Source of the DNA: Bradyrhizobium sp. JYMT SZCCT0428
GTDB lineage: Bacteria; Pseudomonadota; Alphaproteobacteria; Rhizobiales; Xanthobacteraceae
Reading direction: 5' to 3'
DNA: 64,000 nucleotides
Assembly: GCF_018131075.1 (NCBI RefSeq)
Contig: NZ_JAFCLS010000005.1
Location: forward strand, 62,001-126,000
A program made the position numbers and the translations under genes. Shown one piece after another: positions 17,509 through 26,509 of the stretch (within the stretch, counting starts at the first letter, position 1; every line of letters begins with the position of its first letter). The notes beneath the pieces were generated by a model. That model did not search any database. It was not told the DNA's origin and saw only the letters and a list, made by a program, of their open reading frames with translations.

Positions 17509-17974
17509 CGGCCGGCCCAGGACGGTCGATGTCGAGCCCGCGACACTGGTCTCCGAATTGCTGCGCGAGAACCTGAACCTGACGGGGACCCATGTCGGCT
17601 GCGACACCAGTCAGTGCGGCGCCTGCGTCGTGTTGTTCAACGGCGAGGCGGTGAAGAGCTGCACCCTGCTTGCACCGATGCTCGACGGCGGGACGCTGAC
17701 GACGATCGAGGGATTGTCGGGGCCAAGCGGTTCGAACGCCCTGCATCCGATGCAGCAGGCATTTCATGAAAATCACGGCCTGCAATGCGGCTTCTGCACG
17801 CCTGGCATGGTGATGACGGCGGTGGCGTCGACCGCGAAGAACCCTGCGCCGACCGAAGCCGAGGTCCGTCATGGCCTCGAGGGCAATATCTGCCGCTGCA
17901 CCGGCTATCAGAACATCGTGGCATCGGTGCTGGCCGGTGCCGCCGCCATGAACGCACCTGCGATCGGAGAATAA
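17486..17974 (+). CDS. Mo-hydroxylase small subunit, two [2Fe-2S] clusters
   Basis: This 162-residue protein is the CoxS/HcrC-type electron-transfer subunit of a xanthine-oxidase-family enzyme. The plant-ferredoxin-like cluster uses C39, C44, C47 and C59 (GCDTSQCGAC); the second uses C101, C104 (CGFC) and C136, C138 (CRC). It passes electrons from the molybdenum site to FAD. The large and FAD subunits follow directly. The gene starts within the frameshifted tail of the ATPase gene, with CCCGGAGAT as ribosome site. Confidence 0.9.
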   Translation: MKISFALNGRPRTVDVEPATLVSELLRENLNLTGTHVGCDTSQCGACVVLFNGEAVKSCTLLAPMLDGGTLTTIEGLSGPSGSNALHPMQQAFHENHGLQCGFCTPGMVMTAVASTAKNPAPTEAEVRHGLEGNICRCTGYQNIVASVLAGAAAMNAPAIGE

Positions 17975-17976
17975 CG

Positions 17977-20364
17977 ATGTCCAACATTATCGGAATTGGC
18001 GCCGCGCCCCGTCGCAAGGAAGATTTCCGGTTTCTGACGGGCCGTGGCAATTACGTCGCCGACGTCAAGCGCGCCGACATGACGTTTGGCGTGTTCATTC
18101 GCTCCCAGCACGGCCATGCGCTGATCCGTGGCATCGACAAGACGGCGGCACTGGCGATGCCGGGCGTCGAAGCTGTGCTCACCGGCGACGACGTCGCGGC
18201 TGACGGGCTCGGTTCGCTGCCCTGCGGCTGGGGCATTCACGGCTCGGACGGCCTGCCGATGAAGGAGCCGGCGTTTCCGATGCTGGCGCAGGGCAAGGTG
18301 CGCTTCGTCGGCGACATGGTCGCCTTCGTCATCGCCGATACGCTGGAACTCGCGCGCGCGGCGGCGGAGGCGGTGGTGATCGACTATGACGTGCTGCCGG
18401 CGGTAGTCGGCGTGCTCGAAGCGGTTCGCCCTGGCGCGCCGCAACTGTTCGACGACGTACCGAACAATCTGTGCTGTGACTGGGAGCTCGGCGACAAGAC
18501 GGCTGTCGCGACTGCCTTCCGCAAGGCCGCGCATGTCGCGCGTCTCAGCCTCGTCAACAATCGCCTGATCGGCAACCCGATGGAGCCGCGCGCGGCGATC
18601 GCCGAATATAATGGCGGCACCGGCCACTATACTCTGTGGACGACCAGCCAGTTTCCGCACGTGGTGCGGTTCTTGATGAGCGCGCTGGTGCTCAAGATCC
18701 CCGAGCAGAAAATGCGCGTGGTGGCGCCTGATGTCGGCGGCGGGTTTGGCGTCAAGCAATTCCACTATGGCGAGGAGGCCGTGATCACCTGGGCGGCCAG
18801 ACGCGTCGGCCGTCCCGTCAAATGGGTGGCGGACCGTTCGGAAGGTTTTGTCTCCGACCGGCACGGCCGGGATCACGTCACCGAGGCTGAACTCGCGCTC
18901 GACGAGAACGGCAAATTCCTGGCGCTGAAGGTGGTCACGCTGGCCAATATGGGCGGTTATCTCTCCACCTTCGGCCCCAACATCCCGACCAACCTTTATG
19001 GTCCATTGCTCGGCGGCGTTTACACCACGCCCGCGATCTATTGCAACGTGAAGGTGGTTTTCACCAACACGGTGCCGGTCGACGCCTATCGCGGCGCCGG
19101 GCGTCCGGAAGCCACCTTCGTGGTCGAGCGTCTGGTGGATGTCGCGGCCAAGGAAATGGGGATCGATCGCGTTGAACTGCGCCGCCGCAACATCATTCCC
19201 AAGGAAGCCTATCCGTACCAGACGCCTGTGCTGGTCGAATATGATTCCGGCGATCCGATGGGCTGCCTTGAAGGGGCGCTCGCGGCGGCGGATGTCGCCG
19301 GCTTTGCGGAACGCAAGACGGCATCGGAACGCGACGGCAAATTCCGCGGGCTTGGCTATTCGACCTATGTCGAAGCCTGTGGCCTTGCACCGTCACGCTT
19401 TGCCGGCCGGCTCGGCGCCCGCGGCGGTCTTTACGAAAGCGCCACCGTGCGGGTGCATCCGACCGGGCAGGTGACCGTGCTGATCGGCACCCATAATCAC
19501 GGCCAGGGACACGAGACGACTTTCGCGCAGATCGTATCGGAAAAGCTCGGCGTCGCCTTCGACAATGTCGATATCGTGTTTGGTGACACCGATCGCGTGC
19601 AGTTCGGCATGGGCACCTATGGTTCGCGTTCCCTGGTGGTCGGCGGTGCCGCGCTTTCGAAGGCCAGCGACAAGGTGGTCGTCAAAGGCAAGAAGATTGC
19701 CGCGCACCTGCTCGAAGCCAGTGAGCAGGATATCCAGTTCGAGGCCGGCGTCTTCTCGGTTGCCGGTACCGACCGCAGCAAGACGTTCCAGGAAATCGCG
19801 GGCGCCGCCTACGTACCGCACGACTACCCACTGGAGATCCTGGAGCCCGGGCTGGAGGAGCAGGCCTATTACGATCCCGTCAATTTCACCTATCCCGGCG
19901 GTTGCCACATCGCCGAGGTCGAAATCGATCCCGAGACGGGAATCGTGACGCTGGAGAAATATACGGCGGTCGACGACGTCGGCACCGTGATCAACCCGAT
20001 GATCGTCGAAGGCCAGTTGCATGGCGGCATCGTGCAGGGCGTCGGCCAGGCGTTGTATGAAAACGCTGTCTATGACGACGTCTCTGGGCAGCTGCTGTCC
20101 GGATCGTTCATGGACTACACCATGCCGCGCGCCGATCATCTGCCGAACATGGCGATCAAGACTCACTCAACGCTTTGCACGCACACCCCGATGGGCGTGA
20201 AGGGCTGCGGAGAGGTCGGCACCATCGGGTCGCCCGCGGCCGTCATCAACTCCGTCGTCGATGCCTTGTCGCATCTTGGCGTGATGCACGTCGATATGCC
20301 GGCGACGCCGAACCGGATCTGGCGCGTCATTCAGAATGCCGCGATGCCGCAGGCCGCAGAGTAG
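17977..20364 (+). CDS. Mo-hydroxylase large (molybdopterin-binding) subunit, AYRGAGR type
   Basis: The 795-residue catalytic subunit begins at ATG 17977, two bases after the preceding stop. The active-site loop reads AYRGAGR (residues 370-376), the signature of the so-called form II CoxL group, not the AYXCSFR of true CO dehydrogenase, so it should not be annotated as CO dehydrogenase. The catalytic Glu is E746 in KGCGEVG. The GGGFGVK pterin-contact segment is present. It likely hydroxylates an aromatic or N-heterocyclic ring, or an aldehyde, with water as oxygen source. The neighbouring polyamine-type importer and amidase suggest a nitrogenous substrate. Confidence 0.87.
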   Translation: MSNIIGIGAAPRRKEDFRFLTGRGNYVADVKRADMTFGVFIRSQHGHALIRGIDKTAALAMPGVEAVLTGDDVAADGLGSLPCGWGIHGSDGLPMKEPAFPMLAQGKVRFVGDMVAFVIADTLELARAAAEAVVIDYDVLPAVVGVLEAVRPGAPQLFDDVPNNLCCDWELGDKTAVATAFRKAAHVARLSLVNNRLIGNPMEPRAAIAEYNGGTGHYTLWTTSQFPHVVRFLMSALVLKIPEQKMRVVAPDVGGGFGVKQFHYGEEAVITWAARRVGRPVKWVADRSEGFVSDRHGRDHVTEAELALDENGKFLALKVVTLANMGGYLSTFGPNIPTNLYGPLLGGVYTTPAIYCNVKVVFTNTVPVDAYRGAGRPEATFVVERLVDVAAKEMGIDRVELRRRNIIPKEAYPYQTPVLVEYDSGDPMGCLEGALAAADVAGFAERKTASERDGKFRGLGYSTYVEACGLAPSRFAGRLGARGGLYESATVRVHPTGQVTVLIGTHNHGQGHETTFAQIVSEKLGVAFDNVDIVFGDTDRVQFGMGTYGSRSLVVGGAALSKASDKVVVKGKKIAAHLLEASEQDIQFEAGVFSVAGTDRSKTFQEIAGAAYVPHDYPLEILEPGLEEQAYYDPVNFTYPGGCHIAEVEIDPETGIVTLEKYTAVDDVGTVINPMIVEGQLHGGIVQGVGQALYENAVYDDVSGQLLSGSFMDYTMPRADHLPNMAIKTHSTLCTHTPMGVKGCGEVGTIGSPAAVINSVVDALSHLGVMHVDMPATPNRIWRVIQNAAMPQAAE

Positions 20365-20375
20365 GAGAAGTCGAG

Positions 20376-21179
20376 ATGAGATCATTTGCACTTCACAGGC
20401 CGAGCACGCTCTACGAGACGTCGGCGCTACTTGGCGGTGTCGCCGACAGCATGCCGCTGGCCGGCGGTATGACGCTGCTGCCGACCATCAAGCAGCGGCT
20501 GGCGGCGCCGGCAGCATTGATCGACCTGTCGAAGATCCCGCAGATGTCGGGGATTTCGTTCAAGGACGATGTCCTGACCATCGGCGCGATGACCAGGCAT
20601 GTCGATGTCGCGGAATCAGAACTGGTGCGCAGCAAGATCCCGCTTCTGGCGAGCCTTGCCGCCGGTATCGGCGATCCCGCGGTTCGCAACCGCGGCACGA
20701 TCGGCGGTTCGGTTGCCAACAACGATCCTTCGGCCGACTATCCAGCCGCCGTGCTCGCGCTGGATGCGATTGTGGTGACCGATCGCCGCGAGATCGCCGC
20801 TGACGCGTTCTTTCGCGGGCTGTTTGAAACGGCGCTCGAACCGGGCGAGATCATTATTGCGCTGCGCTTCCCGGTGCCGTCGGCCGGCGGCTATGCCAAG
20901 TTCAAATCCCCGGCGTCGCGCTATGCGGTCGTCGGCGTCTGCGCGGTGAAGAAGGCCGGAAAGGTCCGGGTCGCCGTGACCGGGGCGGGGCCTGGCGTGT
21001 TTCGCGTCGGAGCGATGGAAGCCGCGCTCGAAGGCTCGTTCACGCCGGCTGCAATCGCGGCCATCAGGGTGAGTCCGGAAAACCTCAGCTCCGATATCCA
21101 CGCGGATGCGGAATACCGCGCCCATCTCGTGACTGTGATGGCAAAGAAGGCCATAGCGGCCGCTCTCCAGACGTTGTGA
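20376..21179 (+). CDS. Mo-hydroxylase FAD-binding medium subunit
   Basis: A 267-residue CoxM-type subunit with both FAD pyrophosphate motifs: LAGGMTLLP near residue 30 and NRGTIGGSVANNDPSADYP near residue 110. It accepts electrons from the iron-sulfur subunit and passes them to an acceptor. ATG 20376 follows AGGAGA; upstream codons of the same frame overlap the large subunit and are not used. Order small-large-medium is one of the usual arrangements in this family. The next gene starts eight bases later. Confidence 0.87.
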   Translation: MRSFALHRPSTLYETSALLGGVADSMPLAGGMTLLPTIKQRLAAPAALIDLSKIPQMSGISFKDDVLTIGAMTRHVDVAESELVRSKIPLLASLAAGIGDPAVRNRGTIGGSVANNDPSADYPAAVLALDAIVVTDRREIAADAFFRGLFETALEPGEIIIALRFPVPSAGGYAKFKSPASRYAVVGVCAVKKAGKVRVAVTGAGPGVFRVGAMEAALEGSFTPAAIAAIRVSPENLSSDIHADAEYRAHLVTVMAKKAIAAALQTL

Positions 21180-21186
21180 GGTTGCC

Positions 21187-22644
21187 GTGAAAGCAGGTAA
21201 GGCCCGCGCCGACGGCGCCATTGAAGCCAATGCGTTGGCCAGGCTGTCAGCCGTTGAATTGCTGGAGGGCTATCGCACCAGGCGGTTCACGCCGCGCGAC
21301 GTCATCGAGGATGTGATTGCCGCACTGGAGCTGACCAATGCATCCTGCAACGTGGTCGTGACCGAGACCTATGATCAGGCGCGCAAGGCGGCTGACGTGG
21401 CGACGGCCGCCTGGTCCGCCGGGCAGCCGGCAGGCAAACTGACCGGCGTGCCGGTCAGTATCAAGGACCTCGTCTATGTCGCCGGCGTGCGCGCGCTCGG
21501 GGGCGCGCCCGCCAACAGGGATCTGGTGCCGACCGTCGATGGCGCGGTCGTTGCGGCGTTGAAAGCGGCAGGTGCAATCGTGACCTGCAAGACCACGACA
21601 TGCGAATCCGGTTACAAGCTGACGGCCGACAGCCCGGTGTCCGGTATTACGCGCAACCCCTGGAACACGAAACGGACCAGCGGTGGATCGAGCGGCGGGG
21701 CCGCGGCCTCGGTCGCTGCCGGATGCGGGCCGCTCGCGATCGGTACCGACGGAGTTGGATCGATACGCGTGCCATCCTCCTTCTGCGGCGTGGTCGGCAT
21801 CAAGCCGACCTTCGGGCTGGTTCCGAGGTCGCCGGGCTTCTCGCCACCGTCATGGGCGTCGCTCGCTCATACCGGACCGATTGCGCGTACGGTCGCCGAC
21901 GCGGCCCTGCTTCTCGAAGTGATCGCGGCCCACGATCTGCGCGATGCCGCCAGCCTGCCGGTGCCGGAGCGCAGCTTTGATGCGGCGCCGGTCAAGCTCG
22001 ACGGGATCAGGATCGGAAGCAGTGTCGACTTCGGCTATGCGGCGGTGGCGCCCGAAATTCGCAAGGCATTCCAGTCGGCGGTTGAGACGCTCGGTTCACT
22101 TGGCGCCAGCATCGTTCCGGATTGCGTTCATTTCGAACCTGATATGCTCGAACGTATCCTGAAGCCGATCGCTTACACCGAGCAGGCCGCAGCCGTCGCG
22201 GCCCGTGACGCCAGCGCGCTCGCAGGGTCGGATGGCGACTACCGTGACGTCGTGGCAAAGGGCGCGGCCTATAGCGGCGTCCAATATGTCGAGGCCAGCT
22301 ATCGCCGCAACAGCCTGCGCGGTTCGTTCCTGGAAATGTTTGGCAAGGTCGATGCGATCGTCACGCCGACGGTGGCCGTGACGGCATTTCCGGCCGGTGC
22401 GCTTGGGGTCGATGAAGTCGACGGCGTTGCCGTCGACCGTCACCTAGGTTGGTCGCCGTTCTCTTGGCCGATAAATCTGACCGGGCTGCCGGCCGCCACG
22501 ATTCCTTGCGGTTTCGACAGCGACGGGCTTCCGATTGGACTTCAGATTATCGCGCCTTGGCTCGATGAGGGGCTCATCTTCCGCATCGCCGCCGCCTTCG
22601 AGCGGGCGCGGCCCTGGACCGAGTTTCGGCCCCAGATGAGCTGA
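21187..22644 (+). CDS. Amidase (amidase-signature family)
   Basis: The 485-residue protein has the Ser-cisSer-Lys triad of the amidase-signature family: K93 in VSIKDLVY, cis-Ser S168/S169 in GGSSGGAAASVAAG and the nucleophile S192 in GTDGVGSIRVP. It hydrolyses a carboxamide or a ring-derived amide, probably the product of the Mo-hydroxylase immediately upstream. A GatA role is unlikely as no GatB or GatC is present. Start is GTG 21187. Its last 201 bases are also coding on the opposite strand, in the extended C-terminus of a LysR gene. Confidence 0.82.
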   Translation: MKAGKARADGAIEANALARLSAVELLEGYRTRRFTPRDVIEDVIAALELTNASCNVVVTETYDQARKAADVATAAWSAGQPAGKLTGVPVSIKDLVYVAGVRALGGAPANRDLVPTVDGAVVAALKAAGAIVTCKTTTCESGYKLTADSPVSGITRNPWNTKRTSGGSSGGAAASVAAGCGPLAIGTDGVGSIRVPSSFCGVVGIKPTFGLVPRSPGFSPPSWASLAHTGPIARTVADAALLLEVIAAHDLRDAASLPVPERSFDAAPVKLDGIRIGSSVDFGYAAVAPEIRKAFQSAVETLGSLGASIVPDCVHFEPDMLERILKPIAYTEQAAAVAARDASALAGSDGDYRDVVAKGAAYSGVQYVEASYRRNSLRGSFLEMFGKVDAIVTPTVAVTAFPAGALGVDEVDGVAVDRHLGWSPFSWPINLTGLPAATIPCGFDSDGLPIGLQIIAPWLDEGLIFRIAAAFERARPWTEFRPQMS

Positions 22645-23562
22645 TCGGCCCGCGCTGCTGTCGTTTTCGGATAGCGGAAGCTCCTTGCCCAGCAGGAGTT
22701 CGTCTTCGAGATTGAGATAGTGCGCGAGATAGTCGTGCAGGGCGCTCGCGGCCTTTGATGTCGCGGTCGGGGATTTATACAGCAGGAGATCGACTTTAGG
22801 CAGAGGCGGCAGCCCTTCCTTTTCGCCGATCTCGCGCATGTTGCGCACCAGGGCGGAGCGGCCGAGGACGGTGACCGCCATGCCGGCGAATGCGGCGGCC
22901 TGCAAACCGCCGACGCTGGGACTGACGCAGGCAATGCGCCATCGGAGTCTTGATGCTTCCAGGCGCTCGATCGCATGGTCGCGAAAGATATTGCCCGGCG
23001 GCAGCAGCGCCAGGGGAATCGGCTTTTCGTTATGTGCCGTGGATTGCTCCCCGGTCATCCAGATCAATTGCTCCTGCCGCACCACCTGTCCGCCGGTGAA
23101 ATCGTTCATGCGGGTTACCACCGCGATATCGACTTCGCCGCGCTTCACGCATCCGACAAGGGGTGTTGAAAGTGAGCAGTTCAGCTCCAGCTGAACGCGC
23201 GGAAAGGCTTTGCGGAAAATCCTCAGGATCGAGGGGAGCATGAAGGCGGCATAGAGGTCCGGGGTACCGAGCACCACGTGACCTTCGATGTCCGGAGAAG
23301 CGAGTTGCGACAACATTTCGTCGTGAAATCCGACGATCGATCGCGCGTAACTCAGGACTGTCTCGCCTTCCGCCGTCAGAAACAGCCGTCGGCCCTCATG
23401 GATGAAGATCGCCTTTCCGGTGAGCTCCTCCAGCCGCTGTAGCTGAAGCGTGATCGCGGGTTGCGTCCGACCAAGCCGCCGCGCGGTCTCCGTGATGCTG
23501 CCGGTTTCGACGACCGACATCAGCGAACGCAGCATGCGGATGTCCAGATTGATCAGGTTCAT
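22444..23562 (-). CDS. LysR-family regulator with C-terminal extension
   Basis: The N-terminal winged helix (residues 1-60: GSITETARRLGRTQPAITLQ) and the effector domain (~90-300) are typical of LysR. The family is usually near 300 residues; this frame runs to 372. Residues ~307-372 are antisense to the end of the amidase gene and are Pro/Arg/Gly-rich, as expected for a frame read through after loss of the normal stop. It is convergent with the amidase and may control the 13-22 kb operon, though LysR targets are more often divergent. ATG 23562 is the start. Confidence 0.82.
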   Translation of the reverse strand: MNLINLDIRMLRSLMSVVETGSITETARRLGRTQPAITLQLQRLEELTGKAIFIHEGRRLFLTAEGETVLSYARSIVGFHDEMLSQLASPDIEGHVVLGTPDLYAAFMLPSILRIFRKAFPRVQLELNCSLSTPLVGCVKRGEVDIAVVTRMNDFTGGQVVRQEQLIWMTGEQSTAHNEKPIPLALLPPGNIFRDHAIERLEASRLRWRIACVSPSVGGLQAAAFAGMAVTVLGRSALVRNMREIGEKEGLPPLPKVDLLLYKSPTATSKAASALHDYLAHYLNLEDELLLGKELPLSENDSSAGRSAHLGPKLGPGPRPLEGGGDAEDEPLIEPRRDNLKSNRKPVAVETARNRGGRQPGQIYRPRERRPT

Positions 23563-23798
23563 GGCGTTGCTCGCTGTGCAGGCAGGGCCGTTCTATGCAA
23601 TTTTCGTGCTTGGGTGGGAGATTGGGAAGCCTGGTAAAGAGAAAGGTGTGTTTACGACTGGCGTAGAGCGCAGCGTCCCGTTCTCGAAAGATGTGCGGCG
23701 CCAGCGGTTACAGATTAAGCAGTAAGCCAAAAAAGATAGCAGTTGGTGCGAGCAGGGGGACCGTGGGCTTCTTGTCGTCGCGGCCTGACGAACGAAAG

Positions 23799-24281
23799 CT
23801 ATTTCTTTCTGGCGGTATCTGTCAAAGCCGTTTGCTGCGGCGCGCGGCTTAGTTCATTGCCCGCAGCGATGGCCTTGCGCAACAGCCGCATGAGTGTTGC
23901 GGCCTCGGCATTCGACAGGCCAGCCAATATGATCCGCTGCGCGGCCTCGACGGCCGGCTCTATCCCGTCGAGGGTCCGATGTCCTTCATCGGTGATCTGC
24001 AACGCGTGGGCGCGCCTGTCGGTGCGGCTGGCCTGCCGAACCAGCAAGCCTTTCTGCACCAGCCGATCCACAACGCCGGTGATGGTCGTCCGGTCATAGG
24101 CGATTAACCCGGCAAGCGTCGCCTGATCGATTCCGGGCTGCGTCCCGATGGTGGTGAGCGCCGCGTATTGAACGGGGGTGAGATCATAGCCGGCTTCCTC
24201 AACCGCGGCATGGAAGACCGCCACCGCAATCTGCTGGAACCGGCGCGCCAGGTGCCCCGGCTTGTCGTCGTTCTCAGTCAC
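23799..24281 (-). CDS. mobR: MarR-family repressor, MobR-like
   Basis: The 160-residue protein has the MarR winged helix (QATLAGLIAYDRTTITGVVD as recognition region; wing SRTDRRAHALQITDEG). The frame is open upstream to 24368, but GTG 24281 has a GGAGGG ribosome site 5 bases away and gives normal length. It is divergent from mobA. In Comamonas testosteroni a MarR regulator, MobR, represses the divergent mobA and is released by 3-hydroxybenzoate; the same arrangement here supports that role. A repeat-rich operator candidate sits in the shared promoter. Confidence 0.75.
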   Translation of the reverse strand: MTENDDKPGHLARRFQQIAVAVFHAAVEEAGYDLTPVQYAALTTIGTQPGIDQATLAGLIAYDRTTITGVVDRLVQKGLLVRQASRTDRRAHALQITDEGHRTLDGIEPAVEAAQRIILAGLSNAEAATLMRLLRKAIAAGNELSRAPQQTALTDTARKK

Positions 24282-24302
24282 CAAAACCCTCCAGCTGCTC
24301 GC

Positions 24303-24334
24303 TTGACAAGTATACTGATAATAAGCATACTGAT
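24303..24334 (+). promoter_or_regulatory. mobA promoter with overlapping repeat operator
   Basis: TTGACA (24303-24308) and CATACT (24326-24331) are 17 bases apart and face mobA. ATACTGAT occurs twice, at 24312-24319 and 24327-24334, a 15-bp period, and the first copy is part of the perfect palindrome AGTATACT (24309-24316). The repeats cover the spacer and -10, where a MarR repressor would block transcription. Confidence 0.6.
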
Positions 24335-24409
24335 TAAATTCGGCAACGGCTTTTTGGAGCCCCAGCAAGCTGACGGCTCGGAAGTCGCGTCAGGCGCGGG
24401 GAGGGTTTC

Positions 24410-26335
24410 GTGCAATTTCATCTGAACGGATTCGAACCCGGCGACCCCGAGATCAGAGACCCTGCACAACGGGTTGTTGCGTCAGGATCTGCCGGCGCCA
24501 TTCCGGCGGAGGTCGACATCCTCATCGTCGGCTGCGGTCCGGCCGGGCTGACACTGGCGGCTCAACTGTCCGCCTTTCCCGATATCAAGACCTGCATCGT
24601 TGAACAGAAGCCGGATCCTTTGCTCCGCGGCCAGGCTGATGGCGTTGCCTGCCGCACGATGGAGATGTTCGAAGCCTATGGCTTCAGCGAGCGTGTGCTG
24701 AAGGAAGCCTGCTGGATCAACGAGACGACCTTTTGGAAGCCCGACCCCGCGCAGCCCGACAACATCGTCCGCAGCGGACGAGTGCAGGACACCGAAGACG
24801 GGCTGTCGGAGTTTCCGCACGTGGTCCTGAACCAGGCGCGGGTGCATGATTTTTACCTCGAAATCATGCGCAAATCACCCTCGCGGCTCGAGCCGTATTA
24901 TGCGCGGCGCCTGCGCGATCTTCAAATCGACCCTGCGGCGACCTCCGGCGACGACGCCGGTCCCCATCAGGTGACCGCGAGATTCGAACGGCTCGATTCC
25001 GCGCACGAAGGACAGATCGAGACCATCAAGGCGCGCTATGTGGTGGGCTGCGACGGCGCGCGCAGCACGGTGCGCACGAGCATCGGCCGAACGCTGCGCG
25101 GCGACTCCGCCAATCATGCCTGGGGCGTCATGGACGTGCTGGCCGTCACCGACTTTCCGGATGTCCGCTTCAAGTCATTGATACAGTCCGCCAACCACGG
25201 CAGCATCATCATCATCCCGCGGGAAGGCGGCTATCTTTTCAGGCTGTATATCGAACTGGACAAGCTCGATGCCGGGGAGCGGGTTTCCAGTCGCAACATC
25301 ACGGCAGACGATCTGATTGCGGCGGCGCGGCGCATTTTCAAACCCTATTCGCTCGACGTGAGAGAGGTTCCGTGGTGGTCGGTCTATGAGATCGGCCAGC
25401 GCCTGTGCGACAAGTTCGATGACGTGCCGGAAGCGGAGGTTGCGAAACGTCTGCCGCGTGTGTTCATTGCCGGCGACGCCTGCCACACCCACAGCCCGAA
25501 AGCGGGCCAGGGCATGAACGTATCGATGCAGGACGGCTTCAATCTCGGATGGAAGCTGGCCTCGGTGTTGCGGCAGCGCTGTGCACCCAGTCTCCTGCAC
25601 AGCTATTCGGCCGAACGCCAGGCTATCGCCAAGGAACTGATCGACTTCGACCGCGAATGGGCCGCCTTGCTCGCGTCGAGTAAGGGGTTCGATCCGGCCG
25701 AGACGCAGCGCTATTTCGTGAGGCACGGGCGCTACACCGCGGGAACCGCGGCCCGTTACCGGCCCTCGATCCTGACCGGCGAGCCAACCCATCAGCATCT
25801 GGCTGAGGGGCTGACGATCGGTATGCGCTTTCATTCCGCGCCGGTCGTCCGGCTGGCCGACGCCAAGCCGGTTCACCTCGGCCACGCGGTCAAGGCGGAC
25901 GGCCGCTGGCGCATTTTTGCCTTTGCCGGCGCGGAGGATCCCGCGGCGTCCAACTCCGGCATCCGGGCCCTGTGCGACTTCCTCGGCGAGGCGGAGGCCT
26001 CTCCTGTGCGGAAATACACCCCTGATAACGAGGACATCGACTCGGTGATCGATGTTCGCGCGGTTTTCCAGCAACATCATCACGCGCTTACCATCGAAGC
26101 GATGCCGTCCTTCCTGCTGCCGGGGAAGGGACGTTATGGGCTTCGCGACTACGAGAAAATGTTCTGCGCCGACCTGACAGGCGGCAACGATATCTTCACG
26201 ATGCGTGGCATCGATCGAGAACGGGGATGCATGGTGCTTGTACGGCCCGACCAGTACGTGGCGCACGTTCTGCCGCTCGATGGCTATGGGCTGCTGACGA
26301 CATTCTTCGACGGCTTCATGACCCAACCGGACTGA
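24410..26335 (+). CDS. mobA: 3-hydroxybenzoate 4-monooxygenase
   Basis: The 641-residue FAD monooxygenase converts 3-hydroxybenzoate to protocatechuate. Its start (MQFHLNGFEPG), the GQADGVACRTMEMFEA segment, FWKPDPAQP and RVQDTEDGLSEFPHVVLNQA closely follow MobA of Comamonas as I recall it, more closely than fungal phenol hydroxylase. Motifs: GCGPAG at 41-46 (FAD), VGCDGARS (DG motif) and FIAGDACHTHSPKAGQGMN (second FAD motif), then a thioredoxin-like C-terminal domain. The start is GTG 24410 behind GGGAGGG. Ring-cleavage genes for protocatechuate are not in the window. Confidence 0.87.
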   Translation: MQFHLNGFEPGDPEIRDPAQRVVASGSAGAIPAEVDILIVGCGPAGLTLAAQLSAFPDIKTCIVEQKPDPLLRGQADGVACRTMEMFEAYGFSERVLKEACWINETTFWKPDPAQPDNIVRSGRVQDTEDGLSEFPHVVLNQARVHDFYLEIMRKSPSRLEPYYARRLRDLQIDPAATSGDDAGPHQVTARFERLDSAHEGQIETIKARYVVGCDGARSTVRTSIGRTLRGDSANHAWGVMDVLAVTDFPDVRFKSLIQSANHGSIIIIPREGGYLFRLYIELDKLDAGERVSSRNITADDLIAAARRIFKPYSLDVREVPWWSVYEIGQRLCDKFDDVPEAEVAKRLPRVFIAGDACHTHSPKAGQGMNVSMQDGFNLGWKLASVLRQRCAPSLLHSYSAERQAIAKELIDFDREWAALLASSKGFDPAETQRYFVRHGRYTAGTAARYRPSILTGEPTHQHLAEGLTIGMRFHSAPVVRLADAKPVHLGHAVKADGRWRIFAFAGAEDPAASNSGIRALCDFLGEAEASPVRKYTPDNEDIDSVIDVRAVFQQHHHALTIEAMPSFLLPGKGRYGLRDYEKMFCADLTGGNDIFTMRGIDRERGCMVLVRPDQYVAHVLPLDGYGLLTTFFDGFMTQPD

Positions 26336-26484
26336 ACGCAGCCAGCGCCCGAATTGAAGTTTTGAGGACGTCTTCGTCGTGCGTCTCGAGCTGCGTCTAG
26401 CAGCGGCTGTTGAGCACGCTGCATTTCTTATCTCGTCCTGAAATTGGTGCTTGCTCACCTGCCAAGGGGACGCCTGGCAGCAAG

Positions 26485-26496
26485 CTGCGATCGCAG
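26485..26496. other. 12-bp palindrome in the mobA / Mo-hydroxylase convergent gap
   Basis: CTGCGATCGCAG is self-complementary. The 174-base gap between the two convergent genes also contains CTGCCA...TGGCAG arms just before it. No T-run makes a clear terminator, but transcripts from both sides must end here. Confidence 0.3.
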
Positions 26497-26509
26497 TCTT
26501 CGTTCAATT

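Noticed and set aside
17977..21179. Aerobic CO dehydrogenase
   Set aside because: The active-site loop is AYRGAGR, not the AYXCSFR of true CO dehydrogenase, so the naming would be wrong.
24428..24439. GGATTCGAACCC, the complement of a tRNA T-arm (GGGTTCGAATCC)
   Set aside because: It lies inside the mobA N-terminal codons; no acceptor, D- or anticodon stems pair around it.
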